DNA of 64,000 bases, taken from positions 1 to 64,000 of the forward strand of contig JANUBW010000005.1 of the NCBI GenBank assembly GCA_024809215.1, written 5' to 3'. Shown in pieces: positions 27,257 through 36,313 of this stretch (positions are counted from its first letter, which is position 1; every line of letters begins with the position of its first letter). The position numbers and the translations under genes are program-made. Below the pieces are notes generated by a model, which made no database searches, was not told the origin of the DNA, and saw only the letters and a program-made list of their open reading frames with translations. Source of the DNA: Niastella sp. OAS944 (GTDB taxonomy: Bacteria > Bacteroidota > Bacteroidia > Chitinophagales > Chitinophagaceae).

Positions 27257-27874
27257 ATGAATTACCCTATCAATATTATCACTGAGATGCCTTTGTATGT
27301 AAAAGAATTATTTTACAACCATGGCAACCCCCACCTTGTATACCATAACCTTGAGCATACACAAGCTGTGGTTCGGCATGTTTATGAGATAGCAGATCAT
27401 TACCAATTAAATGATCAGGAAAGATTTGTATTACAAACTGCGGCCTGGTTTCATGATACAGGTTATTTATTGGGTGAAGCGGAGAGACACGAAGAAACCA
27501 GTGTTGTTGTAATGCGATTATTTTTAGATAAATATAATGTTGAAGCGCATTTGCAGTATGAGGCAGGCAAATGTATAATGGCAACGAAAATGCCGGTTAA
27601 ACCAGTTAGCCTGATTGAGCAAATACTGTGTGATGCAGATACCTATCACCTGGGAACGACCGATTTTGAACACCTTGATGCACTGGTATGGCAGGAGCGT
27701 AAATTATATACAAATACTCAAATAGATAACCCTATAAAACAATCGCTACATTTCCTGCTATCACATCTCTATTTTACAGATTATTGCCGAAATCTTCTCA
27801 CTGAAGGAAAGGAAAAAAATATCGCATTGCTTAAAAAGAAAATGGAAAAAAATGATAAAGGTGAAAATTGTTAA
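27257..27874 (+). CDS. HD-domain metal-dependent phosphohydrolase
   Basis: The 205-residue protein carries an HD signature: VYHNLEHTQAVVRHV at about 28-42 (first His pair) and TAAWFHDTGYLLG at about 66-78 (HD), followed by EETS and a later CDADTYHLG in which D is the final metal ligand. Such proteins hydrolyse phosphate esters of nucleotides or act as predicted metal-dependent phosphohydrolases; the substrate is unknown. It is short enough to be a stand-alone HD protein of the YfbR/YqeK-like kind. The start codon lies after the inverted-repeat element. Its 3' end overlaps the beginning of the next small ORF by 23 bp. Confidence 0.8.
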   Translation: MNYPINIITEMPLYVKELFYNHGNPHLVYHNLEHTQAVVRHVYEIADHYQLNDQERFVLQTAAWFHDTGYLLGEAERHEETSVVVMRLFLDKYNVEAHLQYEAGKCIMATKMPVKPVSLIEQILCDADTYHLGTTDFEHLDALVWQERKLYTNTQIDNPIKQSLHFLLSHLYFTDYCRNLLTEGKEKNIALLKKKMEKNDKGENC

Positions 27875-28160
27875 TTTATCTTATCAGAGTAACAGTAATT
27901 TCCTGTACAATATATGCCGTATTAACAGAGGAGAATTTAAGTTTCATGACTTCAATTTTAATCGATCCGGCTGTAAAATTGAAACAAAACCCGGCGCGGC
28001 CCCCGTCAGAAAATCCAGCCTTATTTCACCGGGTAAGCGTTCCCTGGGTGAAACCCCATGGAACACACCTTCCGGCACTCCTGAAGGATATTACATTGTG
28101 GGGCGGAAATTAGGAAGCGCCATTGAGAAACTTTTAAGAGAAGAAGAACAACAACAATGA
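27852..28160 (+). CDS. Small hypothetical protein, unknown
   Basis: This 102-codon ORF overlaps the HD gene by 23 bp, and its TGA (28158-28160) overlaps the ATG of the next small ORF (28157) in the ATGA arrangement typical of translational coupling. The C-terminal half (GYYIVGRKLGSAIEKLLREE) looks like real protein with a helix, whereas the N-terminal half is less convincing and a competing frame overlaps it. The start is therefore uncertain. No family is recognised. It may be the tail of a truncated gene. Confidence 0.35.
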   Translation: MIKVKIVNLSYQSNSNFLYNICRINRGEFKFHDFNFNRSGCKIETKPGAAPVRKSSLISPGKRSLGETPWNTPSGTPEGYYIVGRKLGSAIEKLLREEEQQQ

Positions 28161-28333
28161 AAATTAGCCTGGTTATTCTTGCATTAATATTAATTAAAAG
28201 CGCCATTTGCCAGGACCTTCGCGTTATAACGGCTTTTGAAAGCGGGTCTGCCCGCATTATATACATAAATAATTCGACTCAGACTTTACGGATCATTCCA
28301 GCCGGAGATCCCCAAAGAGGTATGCCCATTTGA
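28157..28333 (+). CDS. Small secreted or truncated protein with signal peptide
   Basis: The 58-codon ORF starts with a clear signal peptide (MKISLVILALILIKSAICQ) and continues FESGSARIIYINNSTQTLRI to a stop after RGMPI. The mature part is about 38 residues, with a beta-strand-like segment. It is coupled to the preceding ORF by ATGA. It may be a complete small exported protein or the start of a longer gene cut off, since the following 570 bp are non-coding. Not recognised. Confidence 0.4.
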   Translation: MKISLVILALILIKSAICQDLRVITAFESGSARIIYINNSTQTLRIIPAGDPQRGMPI

Positions 28334-28578
28334 CCCAATAGCCCCTACATTACCTGGCAACTTCTGATCACTACTTCTAAACTTTCCTACATAACTTGCA
28401 AACATTGCTCTATAAGTTCACGTAATGCTGACACAAGTAATGTACTTTAACACATAAGTCCGTTGTAATGGAGCATTACGCAACAGCTTTATTGCATTGC
28501 TCTACAACTTTGCAGCATTACTCTCTTACATTGATGCATTACTCACCGACTTGTTTGTAAAGCTTGCAGAGATACAGT

Positions 28579-28641
28579 CCAAAGTCGCGTACTTGTTAAC
28601 CAAAGTCACGTGCCTATTACCTAAAGTCGCCGGGTTCTGAA
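28579..28641. repeat. Three tandem 21-nt repeats
   Basis: The units start at 28579, 28600 and 28621. Units 1 and 2 share CCAAAGTC, CGT and TTA in register and agree at 16 of 21 positions. Unit 3 keeps C-AAAGTCGC at its start and then diverges. They lie inside the GTAAT/ATTAC-rich region. Confidence 0.6.
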
Positions 28642-28843
28642 GCAAGATCATTTATCTATAAGATAAAGTTTGCTGGTAATGCAGCATTGTAAGCAAGTTA
28701 TTAGTCATTGTAATCTGGCAATAGTATATTGTCATGGAGCAACGCCATAGAACACGCGAGTAATGCAATATAGTTTGTGTGTAAAGGTTACATATCAGGC
28801 TGCGGGAACCTGAATTACATGACGATGATCTACTTTAACCCCC

Positions 28844-28904
28844 ATAAACTTTAAGGTGCTGACATGTAGCGGTTAAACATAGCACTTAACCCTTTAAAGT
28901 TTAT
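28844..28904 (+). promoter_or_regulatory. Long hairpin in the leader of the FN3-type gene
   Basis: ATAAACTTTAAGG (28844-28856) is complementary, with one bulged T, to CCTTTAAAGTTTAT (28891-28904), and GTGCT (28856-28860) to AGCAC (28881-28885). The stem ends 4 nt before ATG 28908, so it would hide the ribosome-binding region. Control of translation is inferred. Confidence 0.45.
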
Positions 28905-28907
28905 AAC

Positions 28908-29516
28908 ATGAAAAACAAGATCTTAAGCATTAAACGCCAGCGCGACAGTGAACTTATAACCACGGGTTACAGGGTAAAAGATAAAATGACCGACAATCCT
29001 AACTTCCCCAACCCTCCTGCCGCCCTGGAGACCACAATAAAATTGTTGCCTGAGTTTCAAACTTTGCTAAGCTATTCCATAGGAAGAGATATAGAGGTTG
29101 TTGCTCTCAAAAAAGGAAAGAAGCTGGAGCTTGCCGCATCGTTAACAGAAGTGGCTGAATATGTAACCCTTACCTGTAATGGAGACAGAGGGATGTTATT
29201 AAGCAGCGGTTTTCCCATTTCGGGGGAGCAATACAACAAGACTGAACCGGTTATTGAGGAACTGCAGGTGGAATTAGGTCCTCCCGGTATAGCAACCACC
29301 CGGGTTAAGCGCCTGCGCAATGCCCGGGCTTACCTGCATCAGTACACTGACGAGCCACCCACAGCGAAAACCATGTGGGCTCATGCAGCAAGTAAGGAGG
29401 CGCATTATACATTCAAGGGGCTGCAATCGGTGAAGAAGTACTGGTTTCGCGTGGTAGCCATTGCCCGCGACGGACAAATGGTGTATTCACCGGTGGTGGA
29501 ACGGGTAATACAGTAA
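28908..29516 (+). CDS. Fibronectin type III-like protein, no signal peptide
   Basis: The 202-residue protein begins with a basic, non-hydrophobic stretch, so no export signal is visible. The first ~110 residues form an uncharacterised helical/strand region (PNPPAALETTIKLLPEFQTL). The C-terminal ~90 residues resemble a fibronectin type III fold: RVKRLRNARAYLHQYT, then AASKEAHYTFKGLQSVKKYW and FRVVAIARDGQMVYSPVVER, where the aromatic/strand spacing is typical. Proteins with this architecture and length recur in Bacteroidota as hypothetical genes, often in several copies. The role is unknown. The gene stands alone before the converging PorP gene. Confidence 0.7.
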   Translation: MKNKILSIKRQRDSELITTGYRVKDKMTDNPNFPNPPAALETTIKLLPEFQTLLSYSIGRDIEVVALKKGKKLELAASLTEVAEYVTLTCNGDRGMLLSSGFPISGEQYNKTEPVIEELQVELGPPGIATTRVKRLRNARAYLHQYTDEPPTAKTMWAHAASKEAHYTFKGLQSVKKYWFRVVAIARDGQMVYSPVVERVIQ

Positions 29517-29545
29517 ATTCTCCCAGCGTTGAGCAGGGTGCAAGC

Positions 29546-30607
29546 TTAATTTCTAAATTGCGGGCCATAACATTCAACCTGCCGCAGATCAGTGTTGTGA
29601 ATGTTTAACAGGTCTCTGTACGAAATAGTAAGCTCAAAGCCACCACGATAGTTACTTGCTGCAACCAGTTTGCTTACGTTAACATCATAACTCAAGCCAA
29701 CTATAAATTTGGAGATCTGCAATTTAACAACAGGAATAACTGCATCCTGCAATCTATGCAATACCCCAAAGGTGATCGTTTTTTGCACATCCCCTTCTAC
29801 AAATAGATCACGGCTGAACATAATACCATATTGAAACGAAGCTTTACCTGCAGCCTTAAAGCCTGTTGCAAACTGTTTAAAATAATCGGCGTATAAAATA
29901 AACCGGTCTGTTTCGCTGGTTGGCGCCGATACCCCACTGTTCAACGTTAGTTTTCTGTTACGGGTAATTATATTTCCATCATAAAAGCCCACCTTAGGTT
30001 TGGTAAGATGGAACAGTCCGGCCCCGGCAAAATATTGTATCTCATTGGCAAATTCACTACTGTAGCTTATACCAGCCGAAAGATCTAAATACGTTACATC
30101 TGTTCTGTTAAAAACCTGGCGTGAAGCCGGTAACACACTTAAGCTGCCATTGCTTCCCGAAACGAACTGATCATTGAGCACCAGCTTAGTGGGATCGAAT
30201 TTTTGTTGTAGTATTCCTCCCATAACACCAAACGATAAATAAGCAGGTCGCTCGTTGCTCATTGGCAAACTGAAATTAGCTGCCGGCATAATTTGCGTAG
30301 TACTGAATTGAGAAGTTCCGGCCACATCTCTGATCAACTGCAACCCCAACGTAAGATTATTATCTGCCAGCACAGGCATTTTAAATTCACCGTTCAGGGC
30401 ATAAGTCCTGTAAGGAATAGTAACGCTTTGCCACTGGTTCCTGAACGCAGCCGTTACCCGCACATCACCGGTAAACACACCAGCAAGGGCAGGGTTGCGT
30501 AACAAAGGCTGGTCATAAAATTGTGAGAACCCAACATCCTGTGCGTTACCACATAAAAACGATTGCAATAAGATGACCGTAAATAACAACTTCACATCCC
30601 TTTTCAT
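29546..30607 (-). CDS. PorP/SprF-family type IX secretion outer-membrane protein
   Basis: The 353-residue protein has a signal peptide (LLFTVILLQSFLCGNAQ) followed by FSQFYDQPLLRNPALAGVFT, the defining start of PorP/SprF proteins. A beta-barrel follows (TAAFRNQWQSV; YLSFGVMGGILQQKF; FIVGLSYDVNVSKL). In T9SS this family forms outer-membrane barrels that attach or help secrete partner adhesins with type B sorting domains; SprF does this for SprB. It starts 11 bp after the stop of the giant adhesin gene, the usual one-to-one arrangement, so it is likely the specific partner of that adhesin. Confidence 0.92.
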   Translation of the reverse strand: MKRDVKLLFTVILLQSFLCGNAQDVGFSQFYDQPLLRNPALAGVFTGDVRVTAAFRNQWQSVTIPYRTYALNGEFKMPVLADNNLTLGLQLIRDVAGTSQFSTTQIMPAANFSLPMSNERPAYLSFGVMGGILQQKFDPTKLVLNDQFVSGSNGSLSVLPASRQVFNRTDVTYLDLSAGISYSSEFANEIQYFAGAGLFHLTKPKVGFYDGNIITRNRKLTLNSGVSAPTSETDRFILYADYFKQFATGFKAAGKASFQYGIMFSRDLFVEGDVQKTITFGVLHRLQDAVIPVVKLQISKFIVGLSYDVNVSKLVAASNYRGGFELTISYRDLLNIHNTDLRQVECYGPQFRN

Positions 30608-30618
30608 ACCAGAAGAAT

Positions 30619-33600
30619 TTAAAGTAATGTAACATTCCCTTTATACGTATAGGGCACCCCGTTCTCACACATCACATCAATGGTATAGATATATACACCG
30701 CTATCGCCCGGTTTACCGTTCACCTGCCCATCCCAGCCAAAAGAAGCATCGTTGGGCGGAAAATTATTTCTTTCGAAAACAATTCTTCCCCAGCGATTAA
30801 ATACCCGGAATGCTTTAACAGAAACAATTCCGGTTGCCCGTACGATGAGTTTTGTATTTTCAGGCACATTGCCATGCGGAGTAAAAGCATTTGCGATCAA
30901 TACCTGTGAATTGTTACAATATACTTTTACACAAAGTGTATCGCTACCGCTGCAACCATAGATATTGGTGGCCTTTGCAATAAAGCATTTATTATTCTTT
31001 ATAGCAGCAATTGGAGAAGCACATACCACATCATTACAGGCAATATCCTGCGAGGGTGTCCAGGCCACATTTTTGATGGGTAAAATTCCCGCATCGGCAG
31101 CATTGGTGATCACTGGCGTTAATGGTAACAAAAAGCCAGTAGGCAATGTGAGTGAATCCTGGGGGAATTTAACAATGGGGTACCCTCCTATTTGTATCAT
31201 TGTATCGGAAGTGGAACTACAACCTGTGGCCGGAGAACTCACCGTTATTGAATAGATGCCGCCATCGGCAACCTTTACATTATTGATACCGGCATTTGGT
31301 GCATTTACAGGGAAACCAGTGCCCGGACCTTTCCACAAATAATTTAATACCGGGTTAGCACCCTGCATGGAACTATATGCCTGCAGAAAAAGTTTATCGC
31401 CCACACACAAAGGTGCTCTGGTTACAATTACCGGTTTTGAAGGCGATTGTTTTATGTCAACAAGGATACTGGTTGCAGCAGAAATACAATTGTTCTGCAT
31501 TGCATATACAACGTATGTACCCGCATCTGACACCGCAGCGGAAGGGAAAATTATAGAGGTATTTCGTACCGTATCGGGCGTGGGCCCAAACGCATGACCA
31601 GCCCACACATAATCAATAGGCCCGGCAAGGGTACTGGTAGGTGACAGCGCGGTTAGTATTAAAGGCGTTTCACTGCAAATTGGCGGATTATACCCAGCAA
31701 CCGGTTGTGCCGGCGGGTTAGGATCTTTTAGCACAAAAACGTCCGGGATCTGCTGTGACGCGCAACCATATGTTTCAACTGATATTTGAGAATAGGCGCC
31801 GGCTGTTAATGGCACAGTAACATTTCCACTAGCATTGGTATTGCCAACATAAGAAAGGGGTGTTTGAAATTTAGTATAATGTACGATCAACGGCGCATTG
31901 GGAATGGGGTTACCATTAAGATCGAGCAGGTTTAAAACTATGGAGCCCGATGGCGTGCCGCAAGCTGTTGGATTAGTATAGGAAGAACTTGTAATTACCG
32001 GCGTGGGATGAACCACCGCAATGGCTTTCGATTTCGGGCTTTCGCACCCACTGGCATAGGACTGGCTCACATAGTAGGTGAACTGTGCAGGGTTTGTGGT
32101 AGGTATAATTGGAGCGGCGCTTAACAACACCCCATTTTGATCGTACCATTTAATTGTTGTGCCCGGTAATGAAGTAATGCTGATGGCAGCAGGCTGCGTT
32201 CCCATACACAAATGCAGGGTATCGACCAAGGGCGCAGCCGGAATAGGATTCACAATAAGGGTTAAATTATAGGGTGCGCCCGCACAAGGGTTCTGCCCCT
32301 GATTTACAGGCTTTACCTGTATGGTAAGCGACTGGCCGGTAGGGCCGGTATTGGTAAAAGATAAAGTGATAGCCGCATTAGGGCCCGATACGCTGCCCGA
32401 TGAAACACCTGTTACCCCAGACGGCAAAGGCGCAATAAGCGACCAGTTATAAATAGTATTGGCAACTGTAGAGGAAGGCGAAAATACCGCCGTTCCACCC
32501 GAACAAATACTTTGCGTAGCTGTGAGAAAGGTGATAACCGGGCTATCGTCTATTTGTACAGTTGTAGTGGTCACAAAACCCGGACAAGGCGGCGCTGCAG
32601 CAATGGTGTAGGTCACGGTATAAATACCCGGCGTGCTAAGCGAAGGATTGATATCGCCGGTAGATGCATTCAACGACAATCCTGCTGCAGCGCTAAAGGT
32701 TCCACCGGATGTACCCGATAGGGAGATCCGTTGCGGTATATTATTGCCCCGGCAAAATGGTGAGCCCGGATAACTAATGGCGGCAACAGGGGTGCTGTTA
32801 ACGGTAACAGTGGTAGTAACGTTATAAGCTGTGCAACCACCCGCGCCGGGGATTGAATATTTTATTGTATAAGTTCCTGCCTGGGCGCCCGAGGGATTGA
32901 TCTCACCTGTATTTGTGTTTACAGGTAGCCCGGCCGGTGATACGGAATAAACGCCGCCTGTTGTACCCGTTTGGGTTACAGCAACAGGAGCATTGGGTGT
33001 ACCCGGCGTATTCACCACATTACAAAGCGTTGCCGGATTGTAACTGATAGCTGCAGAAGGTGCCAGGCTTACCGTAACATTGGTGCTGGTAGTAAAGCCG
33101 GGACAAGGTGGCGATGCCGGAACCGTATAAGTAACCGCATATGTTCCCGGTGTGCTGGTAGCAGGTGTAATGGTACCAGTAGTTTGATCGATTGTTAAAC
33201 CGGTTGTAGTGGTATATGAACCGCCCGCAGTACCGGTGTGGTTTACCCTAACCGCACCATCACTGGTACAAATAGCCGGGTAACTAATAGTAGCATTGGG
33301 CGTTCCGCTTACAGTAACAGTAGCTGTAGCAACAAAATTGGTACAGCCACCTGTTCCGGCAACCGTATATCTTATAGTGTAGTTACCAGGGGCAGCGCCG
33401 GCAGGATTGATCTCACCGGTTGTTGCATTTATTGGCAACCCTGTTGGCGATACAGTATATACACCGCCGGAATTACCGGTTTGTGTAACCGCAATGGGTG
33501 CATTGGGCGTTGCCGGCGTATTCGCTACGTTACAAAGCACTGTGGGTGTATAGCTTATGCCAGCCGAAGGACTGGCGTTCACTATAACTGTAATACCAGT

Positions 33601-35505
33601 GCGGGGTCCTTCGCCACAAGCAGTGGTTTGACTAACATAGTATGTTGTACTACCGGGCGAACTGGTGACAGGGGTTGGTGCAACCGGGGAGCCTGCTCCC
33701 CCAGCCTGCCCTGTATACCATAACAAGCCGGTACCCGTTGCCGTTAAAGGAGTTGCCGGTTGGTTCTGGCAATAATTTATTGGAGAATTAACAACCGGCG
33801 CCGCCGGCAATGAACCTACCGTTACCGTTATCATTGCCCGCGGACTTTCACAACCATTTACTGTTTGGCTAACATAATAATTCGTAGTACCAGTATTCGA
33901 AGTGCTTGGTGTAGGCGGTGTTGATGAGTTGGTGCCACCGGTTGCAGCCGTATACCATAATAAACCGGTTCCTGTAGCTGTAAGCGGCGAAGCGGTTTGG
34001 TTCTCACAAAGCAATACAGGTGATGTAACAGCCGGGGCTGCAGGTGTTGCATTAACAGTAACAATAATGGGCACTCTCGGGCTTTCACAACTGTTGGGCA
34101 ATGTTTGGCTCACGTAGTAAGTAAAAGTTCCTGCCGTAATGGTTGAAGGCGTTGGCGCAACCGGTGAACCGCTTCCACCTGTAGCGCTGGTATACCATAC
34201 CAAACCTGTGCCGGTTGCGGTAAGTTGGGAAGCAGCCTGCCCCCGGCAATACGTTAGCGGACTGGTAACCACAGGTGGTGGCGATGGCGATGCAACAGTC
34301 ACTGTTTTTGATATGCCATCGCTGCCGCAGGCTGAATTGGAAGCAGTTAAAGAAACAGTATATGTACCTGGTGATGCGTAGGTATGACAGGGAGGAGTTT
34401 GTGCCGTAGACGTTGTGCCATCACCAAAATCCCAGCTGAAATTGGTAGTGGTATTACAGGAGTTGCCACTATAGCCATTTGTTGTTTGATTGGTGAAACA
34501 AACAGGAGTGTTTACACAAGCCGGTGAAGGCGAAAAACTAAAATTGGCGACGGGTTTCTTTCTGACAATGATCTGGTTTAGTGTATAGGTTGTAGTAAAG
34601 CAACCATTGTTCGCTTCAAGCTTCGCAGTAAAGTCAACAGCCGGGCAGGAAGAGGTGTTGTATATATGTGATAATAACTCCACGGTGTTGGAATTATTTA
34701 ACGGATGCTGTAAAGTAACGCTGGGACTGCCATCGCCAAAAATAACCTTGTAGGTAGTACCGGTTGAATTGTTAAACCAGTTGCCAATAACAAATTCAAC
34801 AGGCGCCGGAATACATAAACCCGTAGTTGGGTTGGAAGTGGTAAAGCTGGCCAACGGGTTCTTACCATTATAAAACTGGTAAGTGGCAGTTTTGGCACAA
34901 CCGTTTTGCGGCGTAATGGTAATGGTTATAGTAAAATAGCCCTGAGCCGTGTAAGTATGGGTCGTTTGCGCATTGGCAGGCCAGTCGGTTTGTGAAAATG
35001 CCGCCGTATTATCGCCCCAGTTAATTTGATAGGCATTACCCGAACCGTAAGTGGTAGAACTATTACTTACCTTAAGCTGATAGGTGTTATTGCCATCGCA
35101 ATTGGTAAAAGGCGCATCGCGGGTGCCAATATCGGTGAGGGCCGGTTTGGGTGATGGTAAAATGGTTAAAGTACTACCACTTGTACCCGTACCTCCGGGT
35201 GTTGTTATAGTTATGACGCCACTTGTAGCAAAGTCGGCCACCACGGCTGTAATGGTATTATCATTATTGACGGTAAAACTGGCGGCATCGAGGGTACCGC
35301 ATTTTACGGCGCTGGCATTGGTAAAATTGGCGCCGCTTATGGTGATGGCGCTTCCCTGGCAAACAGAATTGGTCGTAAAGGAGGATATGGAAGGCGTTTG
35401 CGCCAGTACGGAAATATGATCGGACATCAGCAGCACTAATAAAAAGAATGTTCGAAATACATGCTTTATCGTGCCCTGTTTAGGGTTCAATTGGCATACA
35501 CGCAT
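30619..35505 (-). CDS. Giant T9SS adhesin with TIG, PKD, Ig-like repeats and gliding-type C-terminal domain
   Basis: The 1628-residue protein has a signal peptide (HVFRTFFLLVLLMSD... LAQ, cleaved near 36). Domains in order are: an IPT/TIG domain (about 37-118); PKD-like regions (about 125-215 and 320-405, FSWDFGDGTTS); three Ig-like repeats with SPLTYCRGQAASQLTATGTG and YYVSQT cores (about 410-630); and four repeats of the form AISY...GG.Y...GLP.N..TGEINP (about 635-960). Further Ig-like parts follow, and the last 99 residues are the gliding-motility-associated C-terminal domain (IANAFTPHG; FRVFNRWGRIVFER; GDSGVYIYTIDV), a type B T9SS signal. Surface export by T9SS with the PorP protein encoded downstream is expected, for adhesion or motility. 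The promoter is at 35658-35687. Confidence 0.92.
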   Translation of the reverse strand: MRVCQLNPKQGTIKHVFRTFFLLVLLMSDHISVLAQTPSISSFTTNSVCQGSAITISGANFTNASAVKCGTLDAASFTVNNDNTITAVVADFATSGVITITTPGGTGTSGSTLTILPSPKPALTDIGTRDAPFTNCDGNNTYQLKVSNSSTTYGSGNAYQINWGDNTAAFSQTDWPANAQTTHTYTAQGYFTITITITPQNGCAKTATYQFYNGKNPLASFTTSNPTTGLCIPAPVEFVIGNWFNNSTGTTYKVIFGDGSPSVTLQHPLNNSNTVELLSHIYNTSSCPAVDFTAKLEANNGCFTTTYTLNQIIVRKKPVANFSFSPSPACVNTPVCFTNQTTNGYSGNSCNTTTNFSWDFGDGTTSTAQTPPCHTYASPGTYTVSLTASNSACGSDGISKTVTVASPSPPPVVTSPLTYCRGQAASQLTATGTGLVWYTSATGGSGSPVAPTPSTITAGTFTYYVSQTLPNSCESPRVPIIVTVNATPAAPAVTSPVLLCENQTASPLTATGTGLLWYTAATGGTNSSTPPTPSTSNTGTTNYYVSQTVNGCESPRAMITVTVGSLPAAPVVNSPINYCQNQPATPLTATGTGLLWYTGQAGGAGSPVAPTPVTSSPGSTTYYVSQTTACGEGPRTGITVIVNASPSAGISYTPTVLCNVANTPATPNAPIAVTQTGNSGGVYTVSPTGLPINATTGEINPAGAAPGNYTIRYTVAGTGGCTNFVATATVTVSGTPNATISYPAICTSDGAVRVNHTGTAGGSYTTTTGLTIDQTTGTITPATSTPGTYAVTYTVPASPPCPGFTTSTNVTVSLAPSAAISYNPATLCNVVNTPGTPNAPVAVTQTGTTGGVYSVSPAGLPVNTNTGEINPSGAQAGTYTIKYSIPGAGGCTAYNVTTTVTVNSTPVAAISYPGSPFCRGNNIPQRISLSGTSGGTFSAAAGLSLNASTGDINPSLSTPGIYTVTYTIAAAPPCPGFVTTTTVQIDDSPVITFLTATQSICSGGTAVFSPSSTVANTIYNWSLIAPLPSGVTGVSSGSVSGPNAAITLSFTNTGPTGQSLTIQVKPVNQGQNPCAGAPYNLTLIVNPIPAAPLVDTLHLCMGTQPAAISITSLPGTTIKWYDQNGVLLSAAPIIPTTNPAQFTYYVSQSYASGCESPKSKAIAVVHPTPVITSSSYTNPTACGTPSGSIVLNLLDLNGNPIPNAPLIVHYTKFQTPLSYVGNTNASGNVTVPLTAGAYSQISVETYGCASQQIPDVFVLKDPNPPAQPVAGYNPPICSETPLILTALSPTSTLAGPIDYVWAGHAFGPTPDTVRNTSIIFPSAAVSDAGTYVVYAMQNNCISAATSILVDIKQSPSKPVIVTRAPLCVGDKLFLQAYSSMQGANPVLNYLWKGPGTGFPVNAPNAGINNVKVADGGIYSITVSSPATGCSSTSDTMIQIGGYPIVKFPQDSLTLPTGFLLPLTPVITNAADAGILPIKNVAWTPSQDIACNDVVCASPIAAIKNNKCFIAKATNIYGCSGSDTLCVKVYCNNSQVLIANAFTPHGNVPENTKLIVRATGIVSVKAFRVFNRWGRIVFERNNFPPNDASFGWDGQVNGKPGDSGVYIYTIDVMCENGVPYTYKGNVTLL

Positions 35506-35657
35506 AAGATTCCATTGCAGTTAGGGATATAAGTACCTGTAAGTCAATTAAGGCTGTATTGACAACAGCGTACTAGCTAATAATAAAAACACTGGGATAT
35601 CTAACTGTGGAAGTTGGCTGGGAGTAATTGAGGGCGATGCCCCTATAATTTGCACTG

Positions 35658-35687
35658 CAAAGATATTCTTATTTTTTAAAATGCAAA
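35658..35687 (-). promoter_or_regulatory. Bacteroidota-type promoter of the adhesin-PorP operon
   Basis: On the minus strand TTTG (35687-35684), an 18-nt spacer and TATCTTTG (35665-35658) match the -33/-7 consensus exactly. Transcription would start near 35651 and leave a leader of about 145 nt to the adhesin start. Confidence 0.7.
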
Positions 35688-35785
35688 GGAACAATGATGA
35701 ACGCCACCCAGTGATCAGCGACTTAGCCGCTACGAGAATATAGCATAAAATAAATATCTTCGCGCGCGTTTAAAAACTTTAATCT

Positions 35786-36313
35786 ATGAAACTAAGATTT
35801 ATCCTGTCAGCTGGCGTGGTGTTATTTTTTGCAGCCTGTAATATGACTAAGCCCGAGAAGTATTTTGATGTATCTGTTTTGAACGCGAACCTGGTCGGCC
35901 GCTTTGGCGGCAAAGAGATCTATGATATGCTTCAGGAAACACCGCAATCATATGATGAAAAAAGCAAAAAAATGGTACCGTCATCTTACTATGATCGCGT
36001 GAAATTCAGTATCTCATATATGGAGAAGGCGTATAAGGATGTGCAGGCGCTTTCGGAAACGGAGGAGACAAAACCAATGATTGAAGCTTCGAAGGATTTG
36101 TTTGGCTATACGCTCGATAAGGTAAAGAATGGATATCTTTCCATCGCCGCCATGAAGGACGCGCATGTTGCGGACGATTCGATAAAGCAGGCTGCTGTCA
36201 ACTTCGACCAGCTGTATTATGAGGCGTTCAGTAAGAAGTACAATAAGCTGATGGACCTGGGCAAGGCGTATGCAGACAAGCATGATATTAAGGTCAAATT
36301 CAATGCATTTTAA
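35786..36313 (+). CDS. Putative lipoprotein of unknown function
   Basis: The 175-residue protein begins KLRFILSAGVVLFFAAC, a lipoprotein signal with Cys at about 18, then NMTKPEKYFDVSVLNANLVG. The mature part is predicted mostly helical and charged (YMEKAYKDVQALSETEETKP; NFDQLYYEAFSKKYNKLMDL), suggesting a helical bundle. No enzyme motif or known family is recognised. Its 3' end overlaps a possible small membrane ORF. It is transcribed alone, divergent from the adhesin operon. Confidence 0.75.
   Translation: MKLRFILSAGVVLFFAACNMTKPEKYFDVSVLNANLVGRFGGKEIYDMLQETPQSYDEKSKKMVPSSYYDRVKFSISYMEKAYKDVQALSETEETKPMIEASKDLFGYTLDKVKNGYLSIAAMKDAHVADDSIKQAAVNFDQLYYEAFSKKYNKLMDLGKAYADKHDIKVKFNAF

Larger units (their letters stand above)
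28334..28907. other. Repeat-rich non-coding stretch
   Basis: No convincing ORF is present. The pentamer GTAAT or its complement ATTAC occurs twelve times between 28349 and 28820, mostly as GTAATG(C)/GCATTAC. Three consecutive 21-nt units lie at 28579-28641. At the end, 28844-28904 can fold as a long hairpin just before the next start codon. Confidence 0.6.

Noticed and set aside
27868-28113. Alternative 81-codon frame overlapping the small ORF at 27852-28160
   Set aside because: It does not connect with the ATGA overlap at 28157 and shows no better composition; kept only as a reason for low confidence in 27852-28160.
28441-28770. Possible CRISPR array
   Set aside because: Repeated words are 5-8 nt with irregular spacing and no unique spacers of constant length; no cas genes.
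32512-33723. Plus-strand Cys/Arg-rich frames of up to 161 codons in the adhesin
   Set aside because: Generated by the repeat structure of the adhesin on the minus strand.
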